Below, piece after piece: positions 31,857 to 42,519 of a stretch of 64,000 nucleotides of DNA; the stretch's first letter is position 1; every line of letters starts with the position of its first letter. Location of the stretch: assembly GCA_022457065.1 (NCBI GenBank), contig JAJGBQ010000002.1, positions 310,001 through 374,000 of the forward strand, in the 5' to 3' direction. This stretch comes from Curvularia sp. ZM96. Lineage: Eukaryota > Ascomycota > Dothideomycetes > Pleosporales > Pleosporaceae. Under the pieces are notes generated by a model. It was not told the origin of the DNA and did not search any database. It saw nothing but the letters and a program-made list of their open reading frames with translations. The translations under genes and the position numbers were made by a program.

Positions 31857-33959
31857 TTAATGAATGTTGAATTCTTCCAGTGTCAGACTTCCATTCTCGA
31901 TATCTTGATTTGCTTCGCCATCCATCAGCCCTACAACAAAACATGTCCCAACGTGTATATAATGATCCCTGTCTTGGCGAAGTATGATTGGCACATTGCA
32001 TCCGGAAAATATGCATACGTAGTCTCCAGATGAAGCCTCGTCCCAAGTGCTTCCAAGATACCCGTTTTCAGTCCAGAACATAGTTCTTCCAAGTCCTAGA
32101 AGCGTTCTCTCCGTTAGTAACTGCTCCCGAGCATTTCGACTCAACTTGACAATATCACTGAGAGATTCAAGACCAAATGGACTGAACTCATCGTGATACA
32201 TTTCATTTGAGAATAGGAGACTCCACATGAGCTTTGCAATGTTGAACTTCTGCCTCACATGTAGGAGTGGGAACGGTTCCGAAAGTAGGCCTTCTGTCCA
32301 TCGCCGGGCCTCTTCGTATGATAAGGAGATACGAGGGCCCCAGAGAAGATCCTCCCAGTCACTGATCGAGAGCACGTCGAGATCTCGGAGTAATGACTGG
32401 AGCCCCTGGAGGTCTGGAGGATAAATGCTTTTTCCATCACTGTCGCAACAACTCCAGAGAACCAACAGAAAGCCACAAGCGAATTCAAGTAGGAGTTTTA
32501 GATCCTTCCCAATTCTTTTACTACTAAGCTCGACCCAGTCGCTTACGAGTGCTCGTAGGAACGCTTGAAATTTTGTCATGTTGTCCATGAGACATGATTT
32601 AATCTGAGCTGCATCCTGCAGTATCCCTGTTGCGAAATTCAGGATATCTTCGTTACGAGATCTCCGAATGGTTTTTACTCTCGAATGCTTCACACCTGAC
32701 AATCGGAGTACACCATCTTTTATGCTCGTAATGGGCCGAGGTATCCAGATCGCTTGATCCGATATGCTGGCATTGAAGGCTAACCAGGACCTTTTGAAAC
32801 AACTACTGCGTGTCCAGTCTGGCACCCAGGAAGGTAGGGACCATATGTTCCGCGACAAGGATTCATCTTGTCTGTGTCCAGATACGGTGAGCACAAAGGT
32901 AAGCATTTCTGCTTTTTGTTGATTGGACATGTTTTCATACGTTATCATGATTATTGTTTGTTCCATGTAAAGTTCTCTGATGGACTTTTTGTAATCGGCT
33001 TCGAGAGATGACTCGGGCAAAACGCTCATCATGCCATAGATATGATCACGTGGGTCGGTGGCATCCAGTTCTATTGAGTTTTGGAAAAGTGTGACCCATT
33101 GATGATAGGAATCTTCTCCATTGGAATCGTGGTTGATGAGTGTTTTTAATCTGGTGATTCTGTCGATTCTGAACGTTTGGCTACTCATCTCAAAAAAAGA
33201 TGAATGAGCTATATGTTGCCACCGTTGGTTTCTTTCCGTAAGATTTTCTCCTTGCAGGAACAACAACGCACCAGAGATGATTGAGATTTTCCGCAACTCG
33301 AAACTCTGGCTTCCGCAAAGCATTAGATTGTTCTCTGGGAGAACGACCTCCTGCAGAGTCCATACCCGTTGCCAGTAAGGTCGTCGAAGAAGCCTAGAGA
33401 TAGCATTCCAAACCGTCATGCGTCGGTCCACTAGGTTTGAGGCATATTTGTCCAGCATGCTTTGGGTGGGACCAGTCTTCAAAAGGTGCTTCGCAATGGT
33501 ATTGATCCAGCAGATGGCGAAGTTGCTTCGTTCTTCTTTGGATGCCGGTCCCAACCAAGAAATTGTCAGCTGAGTTTGTCCATAAATCTCTCTCATCAGC
33601 TTGATTTGTTGATGCCGTTCCTCCAGGTTACCTTGGTCGATGCAAATTGCGTCCACCCACAGCGGGAAGGCCTGCAGGCTCTTTGGCAGGAATTTGAAGT
33701 GGCTGAAAAACGCAACCAGATTCAGAGTAGCTTGAAAGGGAATTCCGTTCACAAAGATCTCCTTCGTGGCATGCGGGTCTCCCCAAACATAGGAGAGGGG
33801 AATGAATTCGCTCTTCTTCTCCTGGAAATTTATCGTCCACAGTTTGCAGTAGATAGGCTTATCCTGCTGGGGTGTTGGATCTAATCGGAGAACTCGTATC
33901 TCTTTTTTATGGTAATCCAGAGGGGAGTACAACTTGGGTTGTTGACTCGCGGCCTCCAT
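31857..33959 (-). CDS. HET-domain (heterokaryon incompatibility) protein
   Basis: This single-exon gene encodes 700 residues from the ATG at 33959. The N-terminal HET domain is complete: FIPLSYVWGD (52-61), LWVDAICIDQGNLEERHQQI (from residue 100) and VWTLQEVVLPENNLMLCG (from about 199). The remaining ~450 residues are the usual variable helical region, without NACHT, ankyrin or WD40 parts. HET domains act as cell-death-inducing modules in non-self recognition and are structurally related to TIR domains. The stop codon falls at the start of the WD40 receptor remnant on the same strand, so the two might be halves of a broken or rearranged receptor, or merely neighbours. Confidence 0.88.
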   Translation of the reverse strand: MEAASQQPKLYSPLDYHKKEIRVLRLDPTPQQDKPIYCKLWTINFQEKKSEFIPLSYVWGDPHATKEIFVNGIPFQATLNLVAFFSHFKFLPKSLQAFPLWVDAICIDQGNLEERHQQIKLMREIYGQTQLTISWLGPASKEERSNFAICWINTIAKHLLKTGPTQSMLDKYASNLVDRRMTVWNAISRLLRRPYWQRVWTLQEVVLPENNLMLCGSQSFELRKISIISGALLFLQGENLTERNQRWQHIAHSSFFEMSSQTFRIDRITRLKTLINHDSNGEDSYHQWVTLFQNSIELDATDPRDHIYGMMSVLPESSLEADYKKSIRELYMEQTIIMITYENMSNQQKAEMLTFVLTVSGHRQDESLSRNIWSLPSWVPDWTRSSCFKRSWLAFNASISDQAIWIPRPITSIKDGVLRLSGVKHSRVKTIRRSRNEDILNFATGILQDAAQIKSCLMDNMTKFQAFLRALVSDWVELSSKRIGKDLKLLLEFACGFLLVLWSCCDSDGKSIYPPDLQGLQSLLRDLDVLSISDWEDLLWGPRISLSYEEARRWTEGLLSEPFPLLHVRQKFNIAKLMWSLLFSNEMYHDEFSPFGLESLSDIVKLSRNAREQLLTERTLLGLGRTMFWTENGYLGSTWDEASSGDYVCIFSGCNVPIILRQDRDHYIHVGTCFVVGLMDGEANQDIENGSLTLEEFNIH

Positions 33960-34264
33960 TGCGTCCTATCCAATGGTGTCTTTTGAGGTTGCTTCGCCGT
34001 TGCGCGGCAGTAGTTTTTATCATAGGTACATATAGAAGGGAACCTTGCGCGCGTACCTGGCGGTGATCGTGGTTGTGGTGTTGGAAATGGCACAAGAGAC
34101 AGCTCTAGGCAACAACGAAACACGTACGGTAGGCTTCCATGATCGCTCGCACGTGACCATGCATTGGATGTTTTTAGAATAGCGCCACCCCTTGAATTGG
34201 TAAGACAACATGTAACTCAAGCACATTCCTAAATTGCATAACCGAGCATTCGACACCGTCTAAA

Positions 34265-36049
34265 TTAATACATGTTTGCAACTGGTGCCTTCCATAGCAC
34301 TCCTGCGGCTTCCGCTGCCTGAACATCGCTCACTCTTGCGACTTTGCCTTTTGGCACCGACGGACCAGCCTCGACATCTGGCGAATTCGCCTCTACTTCC
34401 AGCGCAGTACTCTTGCGCTTCCGACCACGTTTTACCGTACTAGTAGACGTCGTGGCCTCTACTGCCTCCTGCGTAGCATTTTTAGACTTCCTGTCACGTC
34501 TTGCCTTGGCTTTAGCCTCTTTGGCTGCGGCCTCTTCCGCACGCTTTAACCGTTTTTCTTGGAGATGCTCATAACTAAAAACTTTCCCGGAACCCTTCTC
34601 TAGTATATCTGCCGGAGTTGATCGTCGGGGCTTAGCTTCGTTGTTGACCGCCATCAAGAGTCGAATGTGATTCTGCTGGAGAGCACTCTTCGTCAAGGAT
34701 AACTGGGTAGCTTTGGCGAGTTTTATCAGGTGTCGCTGTAAGTTCTGCTTGCTCGTTTCATCAAGAACATGAGCGTCCTTTTTTAGAATCAAGTTTTGCA
34801 GCGACGTCAGGCCGGCTGCTGATACTGGTGTGACAGGCGTTTGCGGTTCTGCATCTTCTTGACAAGGTGCTTCGTTGGTAACCGCAAGAATTAGTTCACT
34901 TGGTGGCTTTGGCACAGTCCGGAGTACTCTGTCTGGATTGAACGGAAACAAACCACTTGCTGCAAAACCAGCCTTAATGTTCTTAGGCGTAAAGGCTCGC
35001 TCCCTCGCAGGCTTATATAGAGAGGTAAAATGCTCCTTGCCGATAGCATTGACACCTCCTCGCTCTAATCGTTCGACCTCATCCCGGTAGGCCGTCTTTA
35101 GCGGCCCGAATACAGCAACGTCGCAAGGCTGAAGCTTGTGGGATGTATGAGAGGGGAGACGACATAAGATGATGTTGTTTGCAAAACAATACTCTAAGAT
35201 CTCAAGGGTCTCATGCGTCCCGAAGCCGTCCAGGGTCAGAACACGGGGTCTCCCGTTAGCACGTTCCTTCGTCTCAGGGTCAAATACACGCTTGAGCCAC
35301 TGCAAGCTGATGTTGGAGTCGGTATATCCAGATTCATTACATGCATAATGCCATCGAGGAGTGGGAAAGGTAGTCCAATTACTTCGATGGGTGGTAGCCG
35401 GCCAGATAATCATAGGGTTCAGATACCTACCATCAGCGCTAATGCACTCAACAGCGGTAACCATCGTTCGCTTCACGCGCGCGCCTCTATGCTTTCGTTT
35501 ATCATCCTTACCTATGAGGACCTTGACAGAGCCAAGCATGGATAGCATGACCCCAGTCTCGTCCATGTTATAGAAATTCTCTGCTTTGATAGCTGGGTCG
35601 CGCAACACCCTACCCATCACCTCGAACCAGTGTGTTATCTTTCCGGCGATGTGTGTCTCGTGGCGGTTCCAGTCTAGGGCCGTGACCCTTCTCGCCGCCA
35701 TCTCTGGGTGGCGTTTCTCGAAAGCCTTTGGCCAGTTCTTGCCTGGAGGTTTGAGGGGTCTATCTATTGGGCGCCGCGCGCGGGTGGCTACGAAGGCGAG
35801 GGAGGGAATGTACTTGATTCGTACAGGCTGGCCGAGATCTGACATGTGTAAGAGGAACTTAACGAGCGCACTCTCTTCCCATGGTGTTAGGTACAGCTGA
35901 CTGTCGGCCTTGTCCTTCATTGAGGGTCCGCCATGGTCGCGACGATGCAGGGTACTACGAGCGACTCCGCCATGGTCTTCTAGGGTACGGTACGATCTTC
36001 GTACACCAGGAGGAACTCCTCGTGCTAATACTTGCCTGGCCTCATCCAT
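34265..36049 (-). CDS. Fot1/pogo-like transposase, copy 2 (intact)
   Basis: A single frame of 594 residues runs from MDEARQVLARG to the basic C-terminus. It has an HTH DNA-binding region in the first ~150 residues and a DDE_1 core with the acidic triad in YNMDETG, TLDGFGTHE and LQPCDVAVF. A long Lys/Arg/Ala-rich tail (KRAEEAAAKEAKAKARR, then VKRGRKRKS) looks like a nuclear signal. It has no stops or frameshifts, so it may still be able to act in trans. TIRs for this copy were not recognised. The type-B element starts about 600 bp upstream of its start codon. Confidence 0.9.
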   Translation of the reverse strand: MDEARQVLARGVPPGVRRSYRTLEDHGGVARSTLHRRDHGGPSMKDKADSQLYLTPWEESALVKFLLHMSDLGQPVRIKYIPSLAFVATRARRPIDRPLKPPGKNWPKAFEKRHPEMAARRVTALDWNRHETHIAGKITHWFEVMGRVLRDPAIKAENFYNMDETGVMLSMLGSVKVLIGKDDKRKHRGARVKRTMVTAVECISADGRYLNPMIIWPATTHRSNWTTFPTPRWHYACNESGYTDSNISLQWLKRVFDPETKERANGRPRVLTLDGFGTHETLEILEYCFANNIILCRLPSHTSHKLQPCDVAVFGPLKTAYRDEVERLERGGVNAIGKEHFTSLYKPARERAFTPKNIKAGFAASGLFPFNPDRVLRTVPKPPSELILAVTNEAPCQEDAEPQTPVTPVSAAGLTSLQNLILKKDAHVLDETSKQNLQRHLIKLAKATQLSLTKSALQQNHIRLLMAVNNEAKPRRSTPADILEKGSGKVFSYEHLQEKRLKRAEEAAAKEAKAKARRDRKSKNATQEAVEATTSTSTVKRGRKRKSTALEVEANSPDVEAGPSVPKGKVARVSDVQAAEAAGVLWKAPVANMY

Positions 36050-36654
36050 GAGGAATGTGTTCGTTGCGGTCTACAGTGCAGAGGCTGCCTCATCGCCTGA
36101 CGGCGTCGTGAGGCATTGCGAGGACAGAGGACACATTCCAGGACCGGCGCAAGGCAATGCGCCACAGTTATTTTTGGACATTGAGGAAAAGGATAGGGTG
36201 GAAATTTAATACAGCGTTATGTCAGCAGCCCAATATGGTTAGAACCTCTCGCAAAAAGCAGGAGGCTTTTCTGCATCGTCTTCTCTGTACGACGGACCTC
36301 TCGGCATCCACACTGCTGGTGTCAAAATGGCTTCTAACAACGGCCAGTATATCTTTGCTACTTATGCGACTGCCGTAGACCTCCGAATCATGAATAGAGC
36401 TGTTGGTTCGAGAATAGACAGGGGTGACTTGGTAAGGGGGCAGCTAGTGGCCTTGAGAACGAGATCGACAACATCCGCAACATTGCAAGGAATCGATTCG
36501 GAGACTATCCTTCTAGAGCAGCAGTAGCCATAGTTTTGTGTGTATAAACCACAGTTTTATAGAACTATGGAAGAGACAATCCGAAGGTCCGTAGTGTAGA
36601 AACGTCCCATCTCGGGGTGCGTCCCATGACCCAGGGATAGACATTAGTAAATTA
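36050..36654. other. Gene-free stretch between Fot copy 2 and element B
   Basis: Only short frames occur, none convincing. It ends in the TA (36653-36654) flanking element B. Confidence 0.35.
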
Positions 36655-37145
36655 ACGTCGATCCAAGCGTGCCGGGACGCACGGTATAACGGGACACTTT
36701 CTCTTTCGGACCCTCGGATTTCCCTAAGCGTTCTCGAATACAAACAAATACAGCACGCATCTATTCTACAGGCCTTACTCTCTTAGCACGTCAGTCTCCG
36801 ACGCCAAAAAACGTGTCGTCAACCGTGCTGTCGCTCGCTCTAGTAACGTTGTCCCCCGACTCTCCTCTAACACGCCCTTGTCTGTTTGTGATAGTACATA
36901 TCTGAGAAAAACTCGGTGGGCTAGAGAGAAAGTCAAAAGAGCAAAGATTTAGACTGCCGCCACGCAAGATCAACTTAGAGTACTATAGGCACGTTCCGGC
37001 AGTTTCTCCGCGCAGACAGCAAGATCGTCAAAACTCGTCCTACAGGACGTGCGCTTTTAGCGGCACTTGGCATGCAGTAGTGTATAGTAGCGTGCTCAGA
37101 TGTCTCCGTATACTATTGTAACAAATTCGGCGCTATACCTATAGC
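36655..37145. repeat. Type-B terminal repeat, copy 2 (left arm of element B)
   Basis: It matches copy 1 (2550-3015) in the same orientation. It lies about 350 bp beyond the stop codon of the HET-NACHT-WD40 gene, with its TIR pointing away from the gene, as at the other receptor genes. Confidence 0.7.
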
Positions 37146-37496
37146 ACTCAGGTGCTAAAAATAGCTGTGGCGCGCGCTAACAGCTTCTAGAAGCGTGCAA
37201 GTTGTAAGGGGCTACGCCCATGTGCGTGGCTTGGCTTTGCCAAGCAGATCGAGTACTCTGTATCTCTAGTGGAGGAAGCCAAGAAACAGCAAGAACCATC
37301 CTAGATTCATGTAATGATATAACATAACAACAGCTACCCTATCTAACAGCCCTAGAAGCTTCTAGGCGCTGATACAAGACTATATATTTATGTGCATCCC
37401 CGTCCCTCTCTATTATAAAGAGGATTAAAGAGAAAAAGATGAAGGAAAAGAACAGACCTCTGCGTTCATGCGACAAACATATACAACTGACCTAAT

Positions 37497-40400
37497 TTAA
37501 AGGTCTATACTACAAATCCATACTCTTCCGGACCCAACACCGACACCAACCATAGTCCCACTCACAGACGAGTGCGATGGTCGATACTCTGACGGTACCC
37601 ATAGCATGTTGTTGCCAATATGCTGAATCCATATACCGTCTGAGCTAAAGCCAGTGCCTACGTACAAGGGGCGCGCAGGTTCTGCGATATCCGTCCTGAT
37701 AGAAGTGTCTAAGCTCTGAATATTGATAGTGCCTATTTCGGTATAGAGGTAAGAGCTAGTAGGATCAAAGGAGAAACCGCTGAGGGGTTTGCCAACGTCA
37801 AGCGTCTGCACACAGGCGCCGCTGCTCGCATCCCAGATCTTGACGGTCTTGTCGCCACACGCCGAAGCCAGCCGCGTCGAGTCGTGCGAGAAGGCCACTG
37901 AGATGACCCAGTCGCTATGGCCCTCGAGCGTCTGCAGACACGCGCCGCTGCTCGCATCCCAGATCTTGACAGTCTCGTCGCCAGACGCCGAAGCCAGCCG
38001 CGTCGAGTCGTGCGAGAAGGCCACTGAGATGACATAATCGCTATGGCCCTCGAGCGTCTGTAGACACACGCCGCTGCTCGCATCCCAGATCTTGACGGTC
38101 CTGTCATAGGACGCCGACGCCAGCCGCGTCGAGTCGTGCGAGAAGGCCACTGATCTAACATAATCGCTATGGCCCTCGAGCATCTGTAGACACACGCCGC
38201 TGCTCGCATCCCAGATCTTGACGGTCCTGTCATAGGACGCCGACGCCAGCCGCGTCGAGTCGTGCGAGAAGGCCACTAAGCTGACCACATTGCTATGGCC
38301 CTCGAGCATCTGTAGACACACGCCGCTGCTCGCATCCCAGATCTTGACGGTCCTGTCATAGGACGCCGACGCCAGCCGCGTCGAGTCGTGCGAGAAGGCC
38401 ACTGATCTAACATAATCGCTATGGCCCTCGAGCATCTGTAGACACACGCCGCTGCTCGCATCCCAGATCTTGACGGTCCTGTCATAGGACGCCGACGCCA
38501 GCCGCGTCGAGTCGTGCGAGAAGGCCACTAAGCTGACCACATTGCTATGGCCCTCGAGCATCTGTAGACACACGCCGCTGCTCGCATCCCAGATCTTGAC
38601 GGTCCTGTCGTTGGACGCCGACGCCAGCCGCGTCGAGTCGTGCGAGAAGGCCACTGAGCTGACTACATTGCTATGGCCCTCGAGCGTCTGTAGACACGCG
38701 CCGCTGCTCGCATCCCAGATCTTGACGGTCCTGTCGTTGGACGCCGACGCCAGCCGCGTCGAGTCGTGCGAGAAGGCCACTGAGCTGACAGGATTGCTAT
38801 GACCCTTGAGCGTCTGCAGACACGCGCCGCTGCTCGCATCCCAGATCTTGACGGTCCTGTCGTTGGACGCCGACGCCAGCCGCGTCGAGTCGTGCGAGAA
38901 GGCCACTGAGCTGACTACATTGCTATGGCCCTCGAGCGTCTGTAAACACGCGCCGCTGCTCGCATCCCAGATTTTGACGGTCCTGTCATAGGACGCCGAC
39001 GCCAGCCGCGTCGAGTCGTGCGAGAAGGCCACTGACCTGACATAGTTGCTATGGCCCTCGAGCGTCTGCATATACTCGCCGCTGCTCGCATCCCACATCT
39101 TGACAGTGCTGTCTTCAGACGCCGACGCCAGCCGCGTCGAGTCGTGCGAGAAGGCTACTGAGGTGACAGGATTGCTATGACCCTTGAGCGTCTGCAGACA
39201 CGCGCCGCGGCTCGCATCCCATATCTTAACGGTCCTGTCGTTGGACGCTGACACCAGCCGCGTCGAGTCGTGCGAGAAGGCTACTGAGCTAACATTACCG
39301 CTATGGCCCTCGAGCGTCTGCAGACACGCGCCACTGCTCGCATCCCAGATCTTGACGGTCCTGTCATTGGACGCCGACGCCAGCCGCGTCGAGTCGTGCG
39401 AGAAGGCTACCGAGCTGACATAACGGCTATGGCCCTCGAGCGTCTGCAGACACGCGCTCCACCCCTCGCTTAGAGTTGGTCTGATACTGATTGCTTCCGG
39501 CTCTTCATGCTGGAACAGCTGTCTGATCAGACTACCTGTAGGGCTGAACATGAGTGCGGATGCATAGGTCTGAAGAGGGTAGCCCTCAATTGCCCCTTTA
39601 TGGTACATAATAAACCGCCGTGCGTCTTGAACAAGCTCAGCAAGTCTATCTTGGTCACATATCTCCTACTAGCGTTAGCATTAAGACTAAACTAAAGGCA
39701 TATACATCTTGTACGACGCACCTGCACTAGTGACCACAACTTCCCCATCGAGAGGACGCCTTTCTCTGTGCTCTTACACAGACTAAGCCCCTCTAGCCAG
39801 TAGAGATACTTCTCTCTAAGAAACTTTTCGACTGCGCTTAGAACTTGCACATCATCCACCCTATCTTCTAGAGACGCGGGCTTTGAGTCGCATAGATGGT
39901 CGATCCAGTAAATGCACGGGTACTGTGACACTACTAACGGGTCTACCTTGGGTGCTTTGACGTTCTCAATAGGATGTCCTAGCGCTTCTAAGCTGTACAT
40001 GTCTCTGCGTAATGTCCTATATAGAATCCCCAGCGACCTTAAGAGGATCGTCCTATGAACAGTCTCGCTTCCGTCTGGAAAGGCTTCATCATAAGCCTTT
40101 TTGAAGAGGAAATCCTTTGCCGACTGATGCACAAAGTAGACTGTGTCTTCGCGCAAAGTGAGAAACGACCCACAGAAGCCGATGACTTCCCGTACCGACT
40201 CCAGGTCGTCCAAGTCCTCAAGCTGCTCCACGAGCGCAACGAGTTCAGGGACCGAAACGGGTCGATACAGGATCGCAGTCGAAGCCAGCACCTGCAGGCA
40301 GATCTCGGTGCTGTCAGACTCGCTTATCTGGTCCATCATCCGCCTGTACAGAGAGTCGAGCCCAGGCGGGAACTGGGCTAGCTTCTTGAGCACGTTCCAC

Positions 40401-41971
40401 TTTGGCGTCGTTTTAAGGTCCTGGCACACTAACGCTACCCAGAGAAAGGTATCGTTAGCGTTTGACCTGAGGTGTTGGAGCACGGCGTGTCGAACTTCTG
40501 TCTTATATCGCTTTTCCTGTGCTAGCTGATCCACCTTTCGCTGTATGAAAACGTCAACGGCAGCCGCAACCGACTGCGCGTTCAGCTCAAGGCTCAGCTT
40601 TACTTTGTGTCCTGCCCGCTCTAGCTGTGCTTCAACGTCTGGCCAGTTACGGCTAGAAACAATCCACTTAACGCGAGAAGACACAGATGACTGCTTTACG
40701 ACAAATTCTAGCAGCTTTGGTAGATCAGTGACGCATTCATCTAGCGCGTCAATGATTAGGTATGTCATCCCTAGGCCTGGATCTTGGAGCACAGCCTCGA
40801 AGATCTCTACTAAGACTACCCAGGCATTCGCGTCTTCGAAGATGGCTTTGCCGGCCTGGTCGTGCTTCTTGCGGACATGCGATGCAAGCGATGGTTGCTG
40901 AGTTAGAAGCATGTACAACAGCCCTCGAAGCACGGCCGTGGCGCTGTTGGTGCGCGCGTCGGTCGCTTGGCAGAAGAAGTATGACAGTAGGGCACTTTGG
41001 GGCATCGAACCCTGCAGCTCGTTGATGATGCCGCAGAGCAGCATCGTCTTGCCTTTACCAGGATCGCCTTTTACCCATAGTAGTCGGCTGTTCGGCTTCT
41101 GTTGCCATTGTTGGAAAGTGGTGTTGTCGAGAACCCAGTGGTAGGAGTCTGCTAGCAATCCGCCCTTTGTATCCTCAATGCGATGCTTGTCATGACGCGG
41201 ATCCGTGTTGCGTATATTTTGAACGCATATTTCGAGCTTGTCGATCTCGTCCTTTAGACGTTTGAATGCGCTGGCCGCCCCTTCGCTGTAAGCTGGCGCT
41301 ATCTCGACGTCGAAGATGCCCGACAATGAGTACCATGCATCTTCTTCGCGTTTCGTCTCCCTATCACCTTTCCACCGCAGCCGCTCGTCAACGCTAAACC
41401 GGGAAAGAGGAGCTCCGTCGAGCGCTTCGCATGGAATACCGGTGGTCTTCTTAATTAATGACCTCAATGATCCCTTGTCACCAAGCCTCTCCCATTCTTG
41501 AGAGAAGAACTCCACAATGTTTGGTGCGAGAAGCTCTTGAAGTGTCCAGCCACGCGTGAACCATCGACTTGACCTAAAGGCTGACTCCCAAGTGAACTCG
41601 GTAGGCCAACCGCTAGTTTTCCTCTGTTCTGTCGATACGTCTGATAGGTATACGTAGCACTTCGTCGCGTGTTGGTACCAGCGAAACATGGACTGGATAG
41701 CCGAAGAGAGCTCAGCCTTGTCCGACTTGTCGATGCAGCATGTATCGACCCAGAAGTACTGCAGACCATCTTGCTGTGCTTGCCCTCCACAGAAGAGAAT
41801 CTTCTTGTAGCCAGGCTTGTGCATGCCGCCGCCTTGTGCAAGGTCCGCGAAAGTCACCTCCTCTGCATCTGCCCCCCAGGTATGTGAAAGTATCGCATAT
41901 CGGGGTATCGCGTTATCTTCGAAGCTGGTGATGGTAAGGCGGCCAACGTCTTCGTACCTTAGAAGACGCAT
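37497..41971 (-). CDS. HET-NACHT-WD40 receptor (HET-E/HET-D type, HNWD family)
   Basis: Exon 1 is 41971-39722 and exon 2 is 39665-37497, with a 56-nt intron (GTGCGT..TAG), giving 1472 residues. The HET domain opens with MRLLRYEDVGRLTI and shows ILSHTWG (28-33), FWVDTCCIDK (73-82) and GWTLQELLAP (141-150). The NACHT domain has P-loop GDPGKGKT (about 301) and Walker B LIIDALDEC (about 405). The C-terminus has 13 almost identical 42-residue WD40 repeats plus a degenerate tail. This is the architecture of Podospora HNWD incompatibility receptors, where the WD40 face binds the non-self ligand and HET executes death. The frame is open for another 110 codons upstream without an ATG. It sits alone in element B. 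Confidence 0.92.
37815..39455 (-). repeat. 126-bp tandem WD40 repeat array (13 units)
   Basis: Thirteen 42-codon units lie in tandem. Most variation falls in a few codons: the residues after GHS (RYVSS, GNVSS, NPVTS, NYVRS, NVVSL, DYVRS, DWVIS) and the residue before D-R/S/E/K-TVK. Two adjacent units are duplicated as a pair: the NVVSL unit plus the DYVRS unit recur with a 252-bp period (about 38150-38650). The pattern fits unequal exchange with variation confined to the binding face. Confidence 0.9.
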
Positions 41972-42276
41972 CGACTCGTATGGGTGTGTGGTGGGCACGC
42001 GGTAGAAACGAGACGCGAGAGGTTCGATGTGGCAGCCTAGTAGGACGAGGGCGTGATAGCCGTGCCGTGCGCTGTAGAGGTCGGCGTAAGAGGAAGGCAA
42101 TCGATAGCCGTGCAGCTCTAGATGTCTCGATAATAGAACAGTGTTCTCAAATGCGCGAGCTGAGTCGAGCGCGCTGTGTGGTTTTCTTGGTCTCGCGACG
42201 GCATCGCACGAGGCCTTAGGCGGGGTAGTTGTGGCTTCATGCGCATGTAGAACGCCATCCGCAAGGCTGCAGAATA

Positions 42277-42460
42277 CAGTGATTAGCGATTGCGGCTTCA
42301 CCCTTACGCGCAGCTACGCAGCATACTTGCACAGCCCCACCTTCCGTACATAGCTTAGCGCGAGCAATCAGCTAAACATGATTGGTCAATCTTCAGTCTC
42401 ATGATGACGAAACTTTTAGAATGCTGCCTGCAGGGGTGAAGCCGCAATCGCTAATCACTG
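42277..42460. mobile_element. CAGTG-type MITE, copy 1 (184 bp)
   Basis: The TIR CAGTGATTAGCGATTGCGG continues with CTTCACCC and is matched exactly at the other end. TA flanks it at 42275-42276 and 42461-42462. It lies about 310 bp upstream of the receptor start codon, in the promoter region of the HET-NACHT-WD40 gene and inside element B. Confidence 0.8.
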
Positions 42461-42519
42461 TAGCTGCGGCCATGTTAAACGCGTCTTTGGCGTTGCAAGC
42501 TCAACAGGGTAGCAAAGAC

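Noticed and set aside
37733..38233. Arg/Ser-rich repeated frames on the - strand and Cys/Ser-rich frames on the + strand
   Set aside because: They are out-of-frame or antisense readings of the WD40 array.
37815..39455. Regular repeats that could look like a CRISPR or satellite array
   Set aside because: The 126-bp period is three times 42 codons and encodes WD40 units in frame; the genome is fungal.
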